Assembly (NCBI GenBank): GCA_024180945.1
Contig: JAKSGN010000022.1
Span: 868,001-932,000, forward strand
Direction: 5' to 3'
Length of the DNA stretch: 64,000 nt
Source: Macrophomina tecta
Taxonomy: Eukaryota; Ascomycota; Dothideomycetes; Botryosphaeriales; Botryosphaeriaceae
Shown here: piece by piece, positions 45,732-59,328 of the stretch
How the letters are laid out: each line of letters begins with the position of its first letter
Numbering within the stretch: the first letter of the stretch is position 1
Translations under genes and position numbers: made by a program
The notes under the pieces: model-generated
Database searches by the model: none
What the model was told of the DNA's origin: nothing
What the model saw: the letters and a program-made list of their open reading frames with translations, nothing else

Positions 45732-47031
45732 GCGCAAGAAAGATGACGGGATGGTGGATGGAGCTTCGTTTCTTTTTTCGCGGGGCATCTGCTACAGAGC
45801 CTCTTGTGTATTTGCTTTCCTCCTTCCACCTTTTGCAACACGGGATTGGGGTGAAAAGTAGTTCAAGCGAGGCGTTCAAGGCTGAGTGAAAGCGGTGAAT
45901 TGATCATGGAAGAATTTGTTATACCCGGGTTCCGGAGGTTGCTAAAAAGGCAGGAGAGGACCTGTTGAGCTCTCGCGGGCCTGGATATACTTGGAACAGA
46001 GCCGATTCGTCGATAGAACGAGGGCAGGTTGCAGGATTTGTTTGTGTAGGTGTATAGCAGAAGGACGCGAATTCAAGTAGCGACATCCAGAACAAAGGGT
46101 CTGCCTAGCTGGCCGGTTTTCCGGTTCCCTTCGATCATCCTGCTCTCAATTTTCTCTCCGACATGGCACCTTATCTGCTCCCCATCCATGCACGGCTGCA
46201 GCTCTGTCCGACTCTGCAACCCACGACAGCGTAGCTAAAACCACGAGCTCTGACGCCGCACGCAGCCAGGCCGCAAGGCGTCGCCACGCAAGAAGCGGGT
46301 CCGGGGACAAGCGCGGGGAGGCAGGGATGAAGTCAGATTACCCTCAACCGCACATCCTGGCTCGATCCCCACTTGGCATATGCAACACCGCCTCTTTGCT
46401 TGGGTCCGACGTGTCAGTCTGTCGAGCACGCAAAATGTCCGACGTACCCCAGCTTCGCCTTTGCTCCACCGCTCCCCAGCCTCCTTCCTGTTTCCCTGTT
46501 TCGACCACGGCAAGGCAGCGGCCGGATCGACGGACCTTTGACGATCTCTAGTCGCCTTGACCCAGCTTGAGGCCCTGTTTCTCTTCGCCTATCAGCCCGC
46601 AGCCAGTCTAGATGTACCGTGGCGCCCAGAGAGCCGTTTTCGTCGCGGCGCACACTGCCGAGCCGCTGGATGGGGAGCGAGCATCGGCAGGTAACAGCAG
46701 GAGAGGGGAACAATCCTTCCCAGCCGCCCAGCAGCCTGATTGACGGGAGGGAAAAAGGACGCGCAACTCAACAGCTGACAAAACGTATGACTACGTGCCG
46801 AAACTGTGGGTTAGTCTCCTTCTCGTCATCACTGGGCGAAGGATGGACTTATGACGGATTTAAAGGCAAAAAAAAAAAAAAGCCTCAGCGACCCAAGGCG
46901 AGCTAACACGATCTCTGACGTCGCTGATCCATTCGAAACGGACGAGGAAGAAAGATTATTGCCGAGCACTCTTCACCGTCAACGACCCCAAGTCTCCAAG
47001 AGCGCTGCGCCTCGACGGTAGTACCTCCCCG

Positions 47032-47058
47032 CCCCCCCCCCCAAAAAAAAAAAAAAAA
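47032..47058. repeat. Composite homopolymer C11-A16
   Basis: Eleven C followed directly by sixteen A. It is similar in kind, not in orientation, to the G10-T18 tract at 6406-6433. Confidence 0.95.
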
Positions 47059-50000
47059 TTACTCGTGTCCATTACTCCCAGGCGTCCGATGCCTGTCTGA
47101 AATCCTTGCGCAGCTGGCAAGAAGGCCACGGGAGACGGGTAAATTGAAGGTGGTTTGGAGCCAAGCTAAGCAGCTAAGCTCCCTCCCACATCCGGCCTGA
47201 CCCGTCTTTATCCACAAACACACTACGCTCCCCATGCTCGCCCGCCCAATCTGGAACGCTGTCAAGATGTGTGGGTGTGTGGTGGCGTCTGGCGCGCATG
47301 ACGTGTGCTGATCGCTCCATTGGTCGACGTTTGCCTTCTCCTGTCGATCGATGATTCGTCCAGCCCGAAGAAAACGGCCAGCGACAAGCCTTCCGACGGA
47401 ACGATGACAACGGCGGCAGGACGATGTGTTGTAGAGTGGTCGGCTGATGACTTTCCCGCGCCCTAGCCTCGTCCGCCTCCCTTCCGGTTCCGAGTACGAC
47501 TACGACTATTTCGCGAAGGTAGAAGTGGGGATCTCTGCACGCTGCTCAGGCTGAGCCGCTCTTCGCAATGAAGTGCGCATGCGAGATGAGTGGTCGATGG
47601 TGCTTGCCATGCGATGATCGTGAGGACGGCCAAGCAAATCTCCGGCAGTTCCGCCACGGCACCAGAAGGGGGGTTGAGCGAGAAGTATGCATATGATCGT
47701 CGCAGAGCAAGAGCGGTCGGCGGTGCTGATTGATTTCATATGAATCGTGGGCAAAAGACCGAGCTATTCGTGCGAGAAAGGTCCGTGGAGTATTGCCATG
47801 GAGCGGCCATGCGTAGTTATGAGAGCAAAAGACCGACCGCCGTGTCCGGATATTTGCCTCCTGAAGGTACCAGCTATCGCGATGCTTGGGGGGTATACTC
47901 GAGAGCTTTAAAATGGCCGGGTATAGGTATTCATCCGCATGAACGTCCTGGTGCTGCTTGCCCACTGAGGTTGTGTCCCTTGCTCCGGGCGTTTTCGAAT
48001 CAGGTACATAGAGGACATGACTCTACGCAGTCAATCAGCGCTCTCGGCAGAGGTTAGTTTAAGGTAAGTCAATCCAAATTAAACTTTTCTTTGACATCCT
48101 CATTCCCAAAAACTTGTTTTTCACTTCATCCATACAACAACATCGTTTCGAGTCGACCGTGCGTGTTGGACGGTCTGGAAAGTACCGTCAATACAAGAGC
48201 GAGGGAAGACAAAACAAGGAAAATACGCGCTCATATTACTCGTGCCATGCGATATAACAGAGTGAGCGTGGTCGATGCTTGGACTGTGGCTGTGGGCGGC
48301 CATACGGGGGTTAAGAAAATTCGAAAGCCACATCGTAGTCAACGCCAACCTCGTTTGCTTTGAGCCGAAAGGACCAAGGAATCGGCCGGTTGGCTAAATC
48401 AAAGCATGGTCGATGATACAGAGTCGGTGCCAAAAGCGTTGCAACATGCCTGCATCTGCCGTGAGGGCGTTAAGCATTCACCCGGCCATCAACTCGATCA
48501 ACTCTTCTGCACAACTCCGTTTGAGCGACTGATCCGGTTCTCCATGCTCCATCATTCTGCAATAGTTTTGATACCGCGCTCAGGACTTGAAGGCTACCCA
48601 GGGAAAAATTGCGACGGAAGACGACTCATGTACGTCGGCAGTTGTCGTAGCCGTGCTAGGAAAGTGCGTTGAGAGTAGCCCTGGTATTACCTTTAGCATT
48701 GCTTCGACAAGTCAGGTGTCTTCAGTAATGCTCTTGTTACTATACTTATCGAATAGACGATATGAGCCGCGGCACATTCCTCGTCCCATCCTGGTCGACA
48801 GCCATGGTGAAAATCGGCTCCACATTGCAGCCCGACGCATAGGACGCCGTCAGTACTTATATCAAAAAGGATCCCAGAGCTTACTACAACATCTCCTCCG
48901 GACCAGGTAGACAAAACATGACCCTGTAAGGGGAGGCCCGGTCCGTCCCGTGGTGCAGCCGGTAGCGGTCACAAACCATCCTTACCTGCAGACACGAAAA
49001 GCATACCATTCCGCAACTATCACGCCGGCTTCCCAAGGAGCCGTTCCCCGTTAGCATGAACCCACGTCTCACTCATCACGTACCCAATGACATCCACCCT
49101 CCCGCTCACCGCAACCTCCCCTATTGCCCCATCCCTTCAACTTCAAACGTAGTCGGCAGAACGGTTGCCTCGTTCCGCTCACATCCATCAATGCTTTTTG
49201 GCCTGGAAGCTGAGACGGGCATGGGAGCGCGCACGCCCACGCAAAGCAGCCCGTACGATGCAACTCTCCCACCGGCTCTGCAGCCGAACCCTTGGCGAAA
49301 CTCACCGCACATCTTCCATTCCGGCATGCGATCGACGTGACGACGCACGCTTCGTTGTCCGCCGACCGCAGACGTCATTCCTCCAGCGCACAGTCAGTGA
49401 CCGCTGCCGAATATATCCATACGCACGGCCCAGTGTTGCCCCTTTCGACCCAGATCGGCTTCTAGAAACCCTATCCAGGTGTACGGCCCAGCCCGTTCGA
49501 ACTGAAATCCCATCCATATTTGGCATTCCGCCACCAAAACAGGAAATCGTGGCTCGTGCGTGCTCGATAGTAGCATGAATCTAGGTCCTCGCCGCGGAGG
49601 CACTCCCACCAGCTCGGTCGAAGCAAGTGGCGACAAGCTCGGATTCGGGTTCGGTAGCTCGCACGCTGTCTTTCTAATTATCTTTCGTCCGGGTTCCTGG
49701 GTTCGATGATATAGCACACAGATAGTATATCAGAGCTCCACAGCCTCGAGCAGAGTGCGAGAGGAGACCATTCGAACCAAGCGAAGCAAAGGAATTGTCA
49801 ATTCGGAAGTCATCCCGATGCGGTCCCGCCCACCCAAGTGCTGACCGGCCTAGTGATTCAATAAACGGTCAAAAGCGTGCAACAGTTCTGACGTGTCCTA
49901 GCACGCCCCTGGCCAGGTTGGGCGCGTCAGTTCATAGTCACAAAGCAGCATATCCCGCTTCCCTCGTCTTCATTGCCCGTCACAATTGCCCACCGGATCA

Positions 50001-50093
50001 TGCCGCTTTTCCCTGGTGCGAAACTTGTATAATCGTTGACTAGAAGCAAGGAACGTATCATACCAGTGCCCAGTTATAGCCTCTTCCAAAACG

Positions 50094-50097
<4 letters not shown>

Positions 50098-50160
<63 letters not shown>
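50098..50160. repeat. Compound microsatellite (AC)16(TC)15
   Basis: About 33 nt of AC repeats switch without interruption into 30 nt of TC repeats. It lies near the middle of the gene-free block and could be polymorphic. Confidence 0.95.
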
Positions 50161-50162
<2 letters not shown>

Positions 50163-53100
50163 TACTTCCACGGCAACACACGCAACTGAACAGCTTACTA
50201 ATTCTTCACCGAAAAGAAGCGGATAGAAGGCATCGACGTCCCCGCTAGAGCACAGATCTTATATCCAATACCAGCCCTATATCGCCTTTATTTTCCCCAT
50301 CATCGGCACTCCTCCCGCCCACTTCGCGCCCCGCGCGCCTTTTCTTGCCGCCCATCCTTAAAACACGCAAGTATAGTCGCGTGCGCGTGCGCCTTTCATC
50401 TTCACGCTCTCCGTCACCCATCATTCCCCCTTGCTGTCGATCAGAGATGCGCAGAGATGGCGTGTTTTTTTTTTTTTCTTTTCTTTTCCTTCTTTTCCTT
50501 TTCGTTCTTCTTTCTCCGCAGGGCCCCTTACATCTTGATCTCCACACACACCCGAGAGATGTGGCGTGTTTTTTTTTTTTTCCCTCCGCTTGGCACGATC
50601 GTCCGTGGCGCGCAGTGATCCTTCTCTCCTTCACTTTCTCTCTCCCCGTGCCGCTTTGGCGATTAACAGTCTTATTGATAGGAGAGCGTTTAACGATCAA
50701 CGGGTGCCAGCATCGGCAATTGGGACATAGAAGAGCCGACCGTTGATCGGCGGACATATATCAAATTCATGCAAGACAAAGGGGAAAAACAAAACCACCT
50801 GACCACAGAAGTATCGCACTCGCAAGCGACGAGCAAGGGGGGTGTGGTCTCGTAAGGGGGGTTGGTTTTCTCCGCAAGTATTATAGGGCAAGGGAAAGGG
50901 GAGGGGAGGGGAGAAGAGAGAGGAAAAAGGGGGGGATGTTGTATTTCTCCATTACAAGGATCTACTCGTTTTTCCTTCTTCTTCTTCTTCTTCTTCTTCC
51001 CGCGTGTGGCGCAGATGCAAGCGGGTAGGGCTGAGGGGCTCTTGGCTTTCCTTGCATTCTTTTCCACCTCCCCTTCTCCGACTAGGGGGTATTTTTTTTC
51101 TCACCGTACGGCGAGAAAAAGACGGGACGGCCATGTGCGGCCGACGGGGAGCGGGAAGGTCGAGATGTGGCATAGCACACAGGTCGAGGTGGGGGCCAGC
51201 TCGGCAGAGAGAGGTGGGCAGCAAGGAACCCCGTCGGCGCAGCGCGCGCGAATGCAGCAGGCACGAGGGCACGGAATCCTTCGACTGCGTACCGGACGGA
51301 CAGCCGTTCATGTGAAAGCCAGACGGCCGTCCCACGTGCTGCGGCCACCGGCCCATCCGACATGCACCGCCGGGGCCGCAAAAGGGCAAAAAGAAAGAGG
51401 GCCCACAGGCGGCGGAAATAACATGATGGTGATAACGGTGGCTCCAGGCTGCCCTCTCAACAGCCAGCAGTGACTCACTCCACCGCTAGCTCGGCGGGAT
51501 GAAGGAGCAGCAGCGTTCCAGACCCTTGCGGCCCGCACCAACTCCACGTATGGGATGGGCTGACCGGCGGGAGGAGAGTGGGATCATGCCGTGGCGGAGG
51601 GGAGCGACGGGGAAGCGGATTCGCGCTTTCGCCTCCAGATCCAATCAACCAAAACTAGTGGCAAGAAGGTATACGCAGATCGGCGATGGAGACGTGCAGA
51701 AAGAAAGAAGAGCCGCAGTCATCCAGCCGGGCAGGACAGAGGCAATGGCCGCATGAAGCATTCTGGGCAATTCTGTGAAAGGCAAGACGGCGGAAGGTCG
51801 ATATGCTCGCCATATCACCACCATTAATCTCTTCTATCAAGACATACACACACACACACACAAAAAAAGAGAAGGAAAAAAGCGGTATGACTGAACGCAC
51901 GTGTACATACGTACCTGCCCTGATACGCACCTTTCTTCATGCGAGAAATGTACGCAACCTGCAGGCCCGCCTCTCCAGCAGGTGTCACTGCATTAGCGCC
52001 GTCCCTTCTGGGAATATATGCGCACTTTGACGAAGATCGGGGCCCTCCGCATAAATTGTGGGTAAAGCGCACGCGCGCATACACACGTGCATCCGTGGTG
52101 CGGTGCGCAGGCAATGGGGGAAGTCGGGGGCGACGGCGGGGTTGGAGAGTGGAGTAAAGGAAAAAGAAAAAAAAAAAGAAAAAAAGGTCCCGTAGGGCAG
52201 AGGGGAAGGAAGGCGTGGGTGTGCTGCGGCGCGGGATGCAGCAGGGATGTGTGCGTGCGTGTGGGCAACGGGCCAGGCACAGGCGCATGCAGGGCACGCA
52301 TGCACGACAACGACCACCGCTCCGCCAGGGCACTGAAACGGAGCTGGTCATTCAACATCGTACGTTCTCCTCCCTCTCTCGCTCTCTTCTGTTCTTGGCG
52401 GCGGTAAGCATGTGTGTCTGAGTGTCTCTTCGCGCGTACGTGCGCCGGGGGGAGACTGGGCTGGAAGCCGTGGCAGGCGGGAGGAAGGACGCGACTAGAC
52501 TCCAAACGACAGGATAGGCGAAAGGATGAGGAGGATTATTGATGGGAGCCCGGCACACGCGCCGCGAGATGGCGCATACCCGTCTCTCCAGCTATCACGA
52601 GGATCCCACGGATCAGGAGGCGCGCTTACTTCGCGGTTTGGGGAGAGGGAGGGAGCCAGAGCGCTCGAGCGCGGACCGGCACGACGACGGGTAAGCGGGA
52701 AGGCACTGAGAAATACGTCATGATAGATGACAGTGAGGGAGCAAGGCTAGGGGAATGATAGAAACAGAGGCAATTGGCGCGGGAGGCGTGGGCGCATCCG
52801 ACTCGCGCCTCTCTGGCACTCGCGACGTGCCCAATTACCCCATCAGTGAATGAACGACTCCGCTGCGAGATATTGTGAGCTCCACTTGCGAGGGACAGAG
52901 ACACACAGCTGCGCCACAGGCCGAGATCTCCACCGTTGCACGCTCCTCAATTTCCGCTCTCACTACTCCGAGAGGGAATTGGCGGCGTGACATTTGCACA
53001 CAATGGCACAATTGCGCCCAACAGCTGCCTCGTCACGGGCATCCGTGTGCGCAGCTGCGATCCTACTCGTCACACCGCCCTCCATCTTGTCCGTATTGTG

Positions 53101-56100
53101 AAGTGAGCACGCGGCTGGGCAGAGAGCCTTGGGCGTGCTCCACGGAGCCACGGGCGTTCAACGGGCCTCGAAGAAGCGTGCACCACGAAGTCAGCAACAG
53201 CACACAAAACAATGAAAGACTAAAGTATAAAGCAGCCACGACAGCACACACTCCGAGGCGTGACAGCCCTCATCCCGCTTTCCCCGGGCTCAGCATCGAA
53301 CCGAGGAGTAGGGCCCATGGAGCACAGCGCTCGGAAGGGGCGGGCGGGAGCTGCCGTAGCGCCGGCGCGCATCCCATCGGGCATCGTCCACCGCACTAGC
53401 CTTTCATTTGATCATCTTTAGTGTGGCTTGTGAGCTGCTAGACGGGAAGCTTGAGCGTCCAGCCCAACGAGAGGCTTCCCACATCCCCGGGAACTATTGG
53501 CAAAGAGGACAGAGACCAGCGTCCGCGGGGCACGTCAAAAGAGAGATCGTCAGGGACAACGAGAGGGCGAAAAGCTCCCGAGATGGCGCGCTACTGGAAG
53601 AGGATAGGGTGGAAAAGAGGTGAGACAGCGCGAGAGAGACTGGGCCAATCGGGGGGTAGAGGCTCGGTGGCCTTGCTATAGCGGATGAAGGCAAGATGCA
53701 TCCGCGACGACCAGGGGGGGCGCGGTGGAGAGAGTAGTAGGGGAGGCCGTCTTGTGCCTGTCTGCCTCTGAATCGGCGATGCAAGACACGGGCGGGCGAC
53801 GATCGTATATAGCGTAAATCAAAAGGGCAATCTAGGCGGGCCGGGGAAGGGAGCGAGAAGGGCGGCAGTAGCCGCGACGGGGCGACGGCGGCTTGGGATG
53901 CGCGTGGCATGAGGGCTCAGTGGTCCCTGAGGGGGAGCGGGCAGTGGTGGTTGGTCTAGGGCGCGGTCGTACTGCCGCTTGGCAGGCACGCGCCCTCACA
54001 GGCTCAGCGAGCTGGTAGCGAGCGAGATGGAGTGAGACAGGCGTCCGGCCAGAGCGTGTCCGCGCTGGTGTTGGCGCTCGAGCCCTCCGTTCGGCGGCGC
54101 GCTGGCCAGCATGGAGAAAGAGGAATAGACACGAGGCTGCCCCCTCCTGTCGTCACAAATCCCCCGAGTCGTTCGTTTCGACAGTAGCGCCGCCTTAGCC
54201 CCCCGCCTGGCAAGGCAACAATCATCTCTCCTCTTGACTCGAGCCGCGAATGGAGGAAGGGGGGAAAAAATAGAGAAAGACCCCTTGCGCGTCCGTCGCC
54301 ACCCCCAATCTCGCTTTCGCCCTCCCACGTCGTCATCCCGCCTCTCGCTCTCCTGCTCGGCGCGAGCCACGGACAATACGTGTGTCCCTGCATGCACGCG
54401 TGCATGAGCGTGTCGGCGTGGTCTCCGTTGGCCGGCCCGGAGGTATTTCAGCAAACAGAGCGAATCTCGCCCATTCGCTGCCTTTCCCTCCCACGCTTCG
54501 ACCATCCTCCAATCCTTCCAATTGAAGCGCCTGCCGGAGACAGCGCCGACGTCCCCGAGGTCGCCGAGATTAGCAGATCCATATGTGATGAGACGAGCAG
54601 ATGGACGAGGATGAGGAGGGGCCCAGAGATCTCGGGAACAATCAAATGTCTCAGATAACGCGCAGCACTGTGAGGGGACAAAACCTCCGGCTCTGAGGAA
54701 CGAAAGAGGCATCGTCTGCCACCTCCCCTCCCCTCTCTCCACTGCGGACTGTGTTCCGACGTTGCCAACGGCATCAATGAGAGGCCAGCCGAGCCACACC
54801 ACCATCAACAGTAGCAACAACATCAACAAAAGTCGTCCCCCTTATGACGTAGCCGCCGCAGGATTGCACCCGTGCGTGCCGTTATGTGTGGTTGTAGATT
54901 TTTAGCGGCAACGAGATGCACATGCCCCCTAGCTGCCGTGCCACAGCTCCGGCTGGCTAAGCCGTCCATAACTGCACTCGTCTTCTTCTTGATCATGGTG
55001 TGGCAGCCATCAAAGAAAGAAAATTCCGGGTGGATATGGGCCCTCTAAAACCAGTGCTGAAAGCACCGGCCTTCCCTAAGACCCACCTGCAACGTGCACA
55101 GCACTAGCCTTGCAAACGGGTAGCATGGGAAAGACACAGAGGAACAAATGAACACTGTCTTGCTTTTCGGTGAAAAGGAATAAAACAGAAAGAGTGCAAC
55201 GAGAATACCGACGCTCGTGGAACCCAAAAAATTGGCAGCAAGGGATGGGGTGGCATCAATCCCTGCATTAAAGCTTACCCGTCTTTCGGCCTTACCCGCA
55301 CCCCGCTCACTCGTCTTTTCTCTATGTACATACCACGCCCGCTCACGGTCTCGGCAGCCACACATTAAGACATCAGAGCAAAGGACATGGGAGTCCATGC
55401 GATAAGAGAGTTGTGGCGTATCGGCTATAGCAACACATGTAGTCCCCATATAGGAACCAGAAAAAGGAAACACGGAGATGACGCAGTAGCGAGCACACAC
55501 GGACTCGCCGCACACTGACTGACACGCACACGCAGCTAAAGGAAAACAGAACGCTCCGATATTATGCACAAACCAGAATATGCCACCTCTCATACACTTT
55601 CGTCTGGGAAGTACCTGGAGCCTACCGTCTGATAGCTGGGTACTTCCGACGATAAGCTGACATCCAAAAAAACAAAAATAGGATTTGAACACGGGCTCCG
55701 ACGCTACCCGTTCACCACTTGCGGACTTCTGGCTCACTTCAATGGCGGCTTTCCAGAAGGGGACATGAGCGCGCGCGGCTCTTTCACTTCCTCCCTGATG
55801 CTTGCAACATTCGTTGCGTCTTCAACATTGCCTGCCTTGTGACGCCACGTCTTGACACTGTGCAGATGTGTCCCAGCATGTCAGGAGTGAGCCTGATCTA
55901 ATGCTAGGGAAACAATGTGCGCAGTATGTCTTTGACCTCGGGGCCGATGAAAGGTCCCACTGCGGCAATAGTCGAGAGATGGTTGGAGGATCGGACGGAA
56001 GGAGGCGCTCTGTATATGAGCTCCTCCTTCCGGATATGACAGATATTCAGGAGATGGAGATAGATAGATGAAAGGCCGTCTCGTCATTCGGATTTAATTG

Positions 56101-56329
56101 TTGTGTGATCAATGTCTGATGCTCGCGCAAGGGGTATCTTGATAAAGGAGGGTTTGCCGCTGGCTGTGTTTCTTGTCCTGGCGATGAAGAGTTGTTAGGA
56201 GAATCAGGGAATGGGACGTCGGATCAATGTCTTGGTTCCGTTCGTTGGGTCAGCCGTCCGATGCATAAGCGTCGAGTGGTTGGTGGCAAGGTCAGCAGTA
56301 AAAAGTTTGGTTGCTCGCAGAGTCTGGTC

Positions 56330-57896
56330 TTATGGCCACCAGCCCATGCGCTTGTAGCTTTCTACCACATTCTCAAGCTCTTCCTTTGTCAGAATGGGAT
56401 GCTTGTATCTGTTTGAAGCGCGCAAGTCAGTCATGCGCGCTCTTTTGCAGGTGTTAAATTTTAACAAAGTCGCGTGGTGCAAACTTACTCAAATCCAGTC
56501 TCTTTTTCAAAGAGGCTACCGTCCAGGCTAAGGTCGGTGTCCTTGAGGATTTCCTTCTCCATAAAGGGGCTTAGCGGGTTCGGATTGGCCTTGGAGATGC
56601 CCGCCTTCTCCTGCAATTCCGCCCACGGATCCAGTGTCTCATCGTTCACGTCGTCGACCACATGCTCGAGGTTCAGACGGGCGAATGCGGAGATAAGCGT
56701 GCCGTGGAAGCCGGTGGGAATGTTGAAAGTTTCGTGTATTAAGTTTGCAAGGATTCCTTGGGCTGCAAGAGCGATCTTGTCAGCAAGGCCAAACGGGGCT
56801 TATTCGGGGGCAGTGTGACAGGGGCAGCAAAAAAAAAAAAAGATCTGGCAAGCGAGGCACGGGGCTCACTGGAGGAGCGAGGCTCGTATGGCCAGATTGC
56901 CGCGCTTGTGCGCACTGCATCCTCATGGGGTGCCAGACCTCCGGGACGGGTGGTTCAGAGCATTTCGGCCCGTCTCGCTTGCCAGTGCAACAGCGTCTTT
57001 GTTTGGGTGGTAGCACTTACAGGTGTTGGTGTGGTCGACCACATTGAATATGGCCGGCTTGGGCTTCGACTCCTTCTTCACGTACCAATCGGCAGCGGTC
57101 CACAGAGCCCTTGCAACGTCCTCGACATGGACCGTGTTGGCGCGCAGCTCATCCTTCCACAGCCATTTCATCTCCTTGCCGAGAGACTGGTAGACGCGCG
57201 CCATGCACAACGCGGTGGCCAGGAACTTGCTCGTGTAGGGGCCGTAGACGTGCGGCAGGCGCACGATAACCAGGTTGAGGCCATCGATCTTGGCCAGGTC
57301 CTCCTCGGCCTGGAGCTTCCACTTGGCCATCTTCAACCACGGCTTCAACTTGTCCGTCTCCTTGCGCGGGGCGCCGTCGGGCTTGTAGACCATGCCGGTG
57401 CTGAGCTCGACGAAGACCTTGACCTTGCGGCGGGCGGCCTCTCCGCCGACGGCCATGGAAAGGGCGTAGGAGCGCATCTTGTAGACCTCATCCTCCTGCG
57501 AGTAGCGTGTCTCGCCGCCGCAGTTGAAAACGTAGTCCCACTGCTTGCCGTCCGGGCGGTCGAAGATGCGGGTGAGGGATTCTGCAGGCGTCAGCGGGGC
57601 GGCGGCGCGGCGGGGTGGGCGCGCAGATACTCACGTTCGCGCGAGGCATCGGCCTGCATGAACTTGTCGCGCGAGCAGGCCTCGGAGAACTCGGGGGCCA
57701 GCCATGCCAGCTCGGGCAGATGCTTATCGACGAGGCGCACGTCGGAGGCCAGCTGGCTGTCGTGGATGTGCTTGGCCAGGAAGCGGCCGGTGTAGCCTGT
57801 GAAAATTAGCTGGAGCGGGCTGGAGGGGAGGCTGCGGGCAGGCGTACCCAGACCGCCGATTATCAGCACCGAGGGCTTGTCGGCGGGGTCGGCCAT
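56330..57896 (-). CDS. NAD(P)-dependent epimerase/dehydratase-like protein
   Basis: Extended-SDR fold, probably cytosolic. Five minus-strand exons: 57896-57848, 57796-57635, 57581-57021, 56762-56489 and 56408-56330, giving 374 aa. The nucleotide-binding glycine motif is formed across the first intron (VLIIGGLGYTGRFLAKHI). Further blocks are WDYVFNCGGETRYSQEDEVY, VFVELSTGMVYKPDG, the family-typical LNLVIVRLPHVYGPYTSKFL, NTVHVEDVARALW, and AIFNVVDHTNTSQGILANLI. In place of the classical YxxxK, MAKWKLQAEEDL follows LKPWLK, so the catalytic Tyr is not obvious. The C-terminus ends YKRMGWWP. This is a conserved fungal family; substrate unknown. Confidence 0.87.
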
Positions 57897-59328
57897 GGTA
57901 ACGGGCGGGCGTGGAGGGGCCGGGCGGGTGCGGAGGGCGTGTAGCCGGCTGAGGGCGGTTTGGAGTTGCGGGGAGGGTGTCGAGCAGCGTGGGAGGACGG
58001 GTGGGTGCAGTGCAATTGGCGTGGTCTTGGAGGGCGGTGTCGAGGAGAGAGGGCGGGAGCGGGAGCGGGCGCGGGCGTGGACTAGGCCGGGCGTGGGCGT
58101 GGGCGTGGGCGTGGGCGTGGGCGGGCGAGGGGGAGGGAGGGATGGCGGTGCGAGATTGTTCGGGCACAGGCTCTTGTTCGCCGTCTGCAGGCCGGGGGCA
58201 GGATTGCTTTAATGAAGCGCGCGCGCTGGCAGCAGCAGATCAGCAAATTTCCCAGCGGGCGCGCCAAATGGCGATGATGCAGCTCCGATCATGCAGCCCC
58301 GTTAAGCTTCATTTTTGCGACTGCGCGCCCTCTGTGCGACCCGGCAGCGTCGCAGCGGGGCCGCCGCTCAGGCACACTCGACAACCGCTGCACGCGCAAG
58401 TCAGCTGAGCCGCCAGGTACCCGCCCTTCCCCCCATCACCGCCTCTTTTGCACCATGACATAGGATCCGACTCTCCGGCTGCACGCAATTCATTGCGCCA
58501 TCGCCGTCGCCCCTCCAATTCACGATGCCATGCGGCCGCCGCCCGTCTGCGCCTGCGCTGCCCCCCAGCCCGCCCGCATGGTGCCTGCATATGGGTGGAT
58601 GGCCGCCTGCAGTCGCCCCAGGCCCAAAGGCCCCCGCCCGCGGCCACAGTACACACGCACTATATTACGCCTCCTGAGCCCGTGTATTCCCAAAACCCCC
58701 AGCGATCTGCGCCGGCGTTATGGCTTTGCCCGCTCCTGTCATCGGTGGCGGCCCCGGGCCTATACTCGAAAGCGCCATCCCCCCCATCGCAGCTACGCCT
58801 GCTGCTTTATTGACCTGCAATCGGCAGTACCGACCACAAAGACACGCACGTCCGTTGATTGAAACTTTTATTCTATGTCATGCCAGATGAGGCACAGCCA
58901 GCCTGCAGTGGCCCGTCAGTGGCACACCCAGGATCGTCCCGCACCTGCGTCTCCCGGCTCACCAGTGCGGAGAGATCAAGCTGCTGCTGCTGCTACTGCT
59001 GCCCCGAATCCGCTCCCTGCCAAACGCCCGAAGCTTGCCGACCGCTATGCTGATGAAAATCCTCCCTGTAATATTGCGCCTGCCCAATGCAGGACACCCC
59101 GCTGGCCTCGCTTCTAACCATCGAGCCCCGGGGCCAAGCCGCGCCCCTGCAGCCTCCAGTGCTCCGCGCGGCAGAAAAACCAAAAAACACCCACTTGCCT
59201 TTTCAAGAGCTTCTGACGAAAAATAGTAATCCCGCGACTTGCCCTGACGCGGAGCCGTTCTGACTCGCTCAAGCCACCGGTAAATTGAAAAATAAAAATA
59301 ACAAGAAAATGACCACCGCCGGCGCTGT
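57897..59328. other. Intergenic, epimerase promoter and TOP1 3' flank
   Basis: 1.4 kb, very GC-rich in its first half, including five tandem GGGCGT units (58089-58118) and related GAGCGG/GCGGGC words (about 58053-58078). Open frames here are compositional shadows. No gene seen. Confidence 0.5.
58089..58118. repeat. Tandem hexamer (GGGCGT)5
   Basis: Five perfect copies about 190 bp upstream of the epimerase-like start codon. They resemble GC-box words and may be a promoter element or simple slippage. Confidence 0.9.

Larger units (their letters stand above)
45732..56329. other. 10.6-kb block between convergent genes with no credible gene
   Basis: Both flanking genes end toward this block. 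All longer open frames (for example minus strand 53996-54829 and 55045-55737) have random-looking composition and no domain, and no spliced model joins them. The block is not AT-rich, so RIP-eroded transposon is unlikely. It holds a C11-A16 composite tract (47032-47058), an A13 run (46868-46880), an (AC)(TC) microsatellite (50098-50160), T12-T13 runs near 50465 and 50570, a (CTT)n run (50975-50999) and an (AC)8 run (51846-51861). I found no tRNA, rRNA or transposon. Possible contents are long non-coding RNA, regulatory DNA or species-specific small genes. Confidence 0.55.

Noticed and set aside
53996..54829. 277-codon minus-strand open frame starting with a hydrophobic segment
   Set aside because: Amino acid composition looks like translated GC-rich non-coding DNA, no domain, and other frames are similarly open.
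55045..55737. 230-codon minus-strand open frame
   Set aside because: No domain, irregular composition, no supporting splice or start context; probably chance.
55665..55745. Minus-strand GTTCAAATCC word followed by T runs, resembling a tRNA B box and Pol III terminator
   Set aside because: The T stem does not pair and no A box or acceptor stem can be folded around it.
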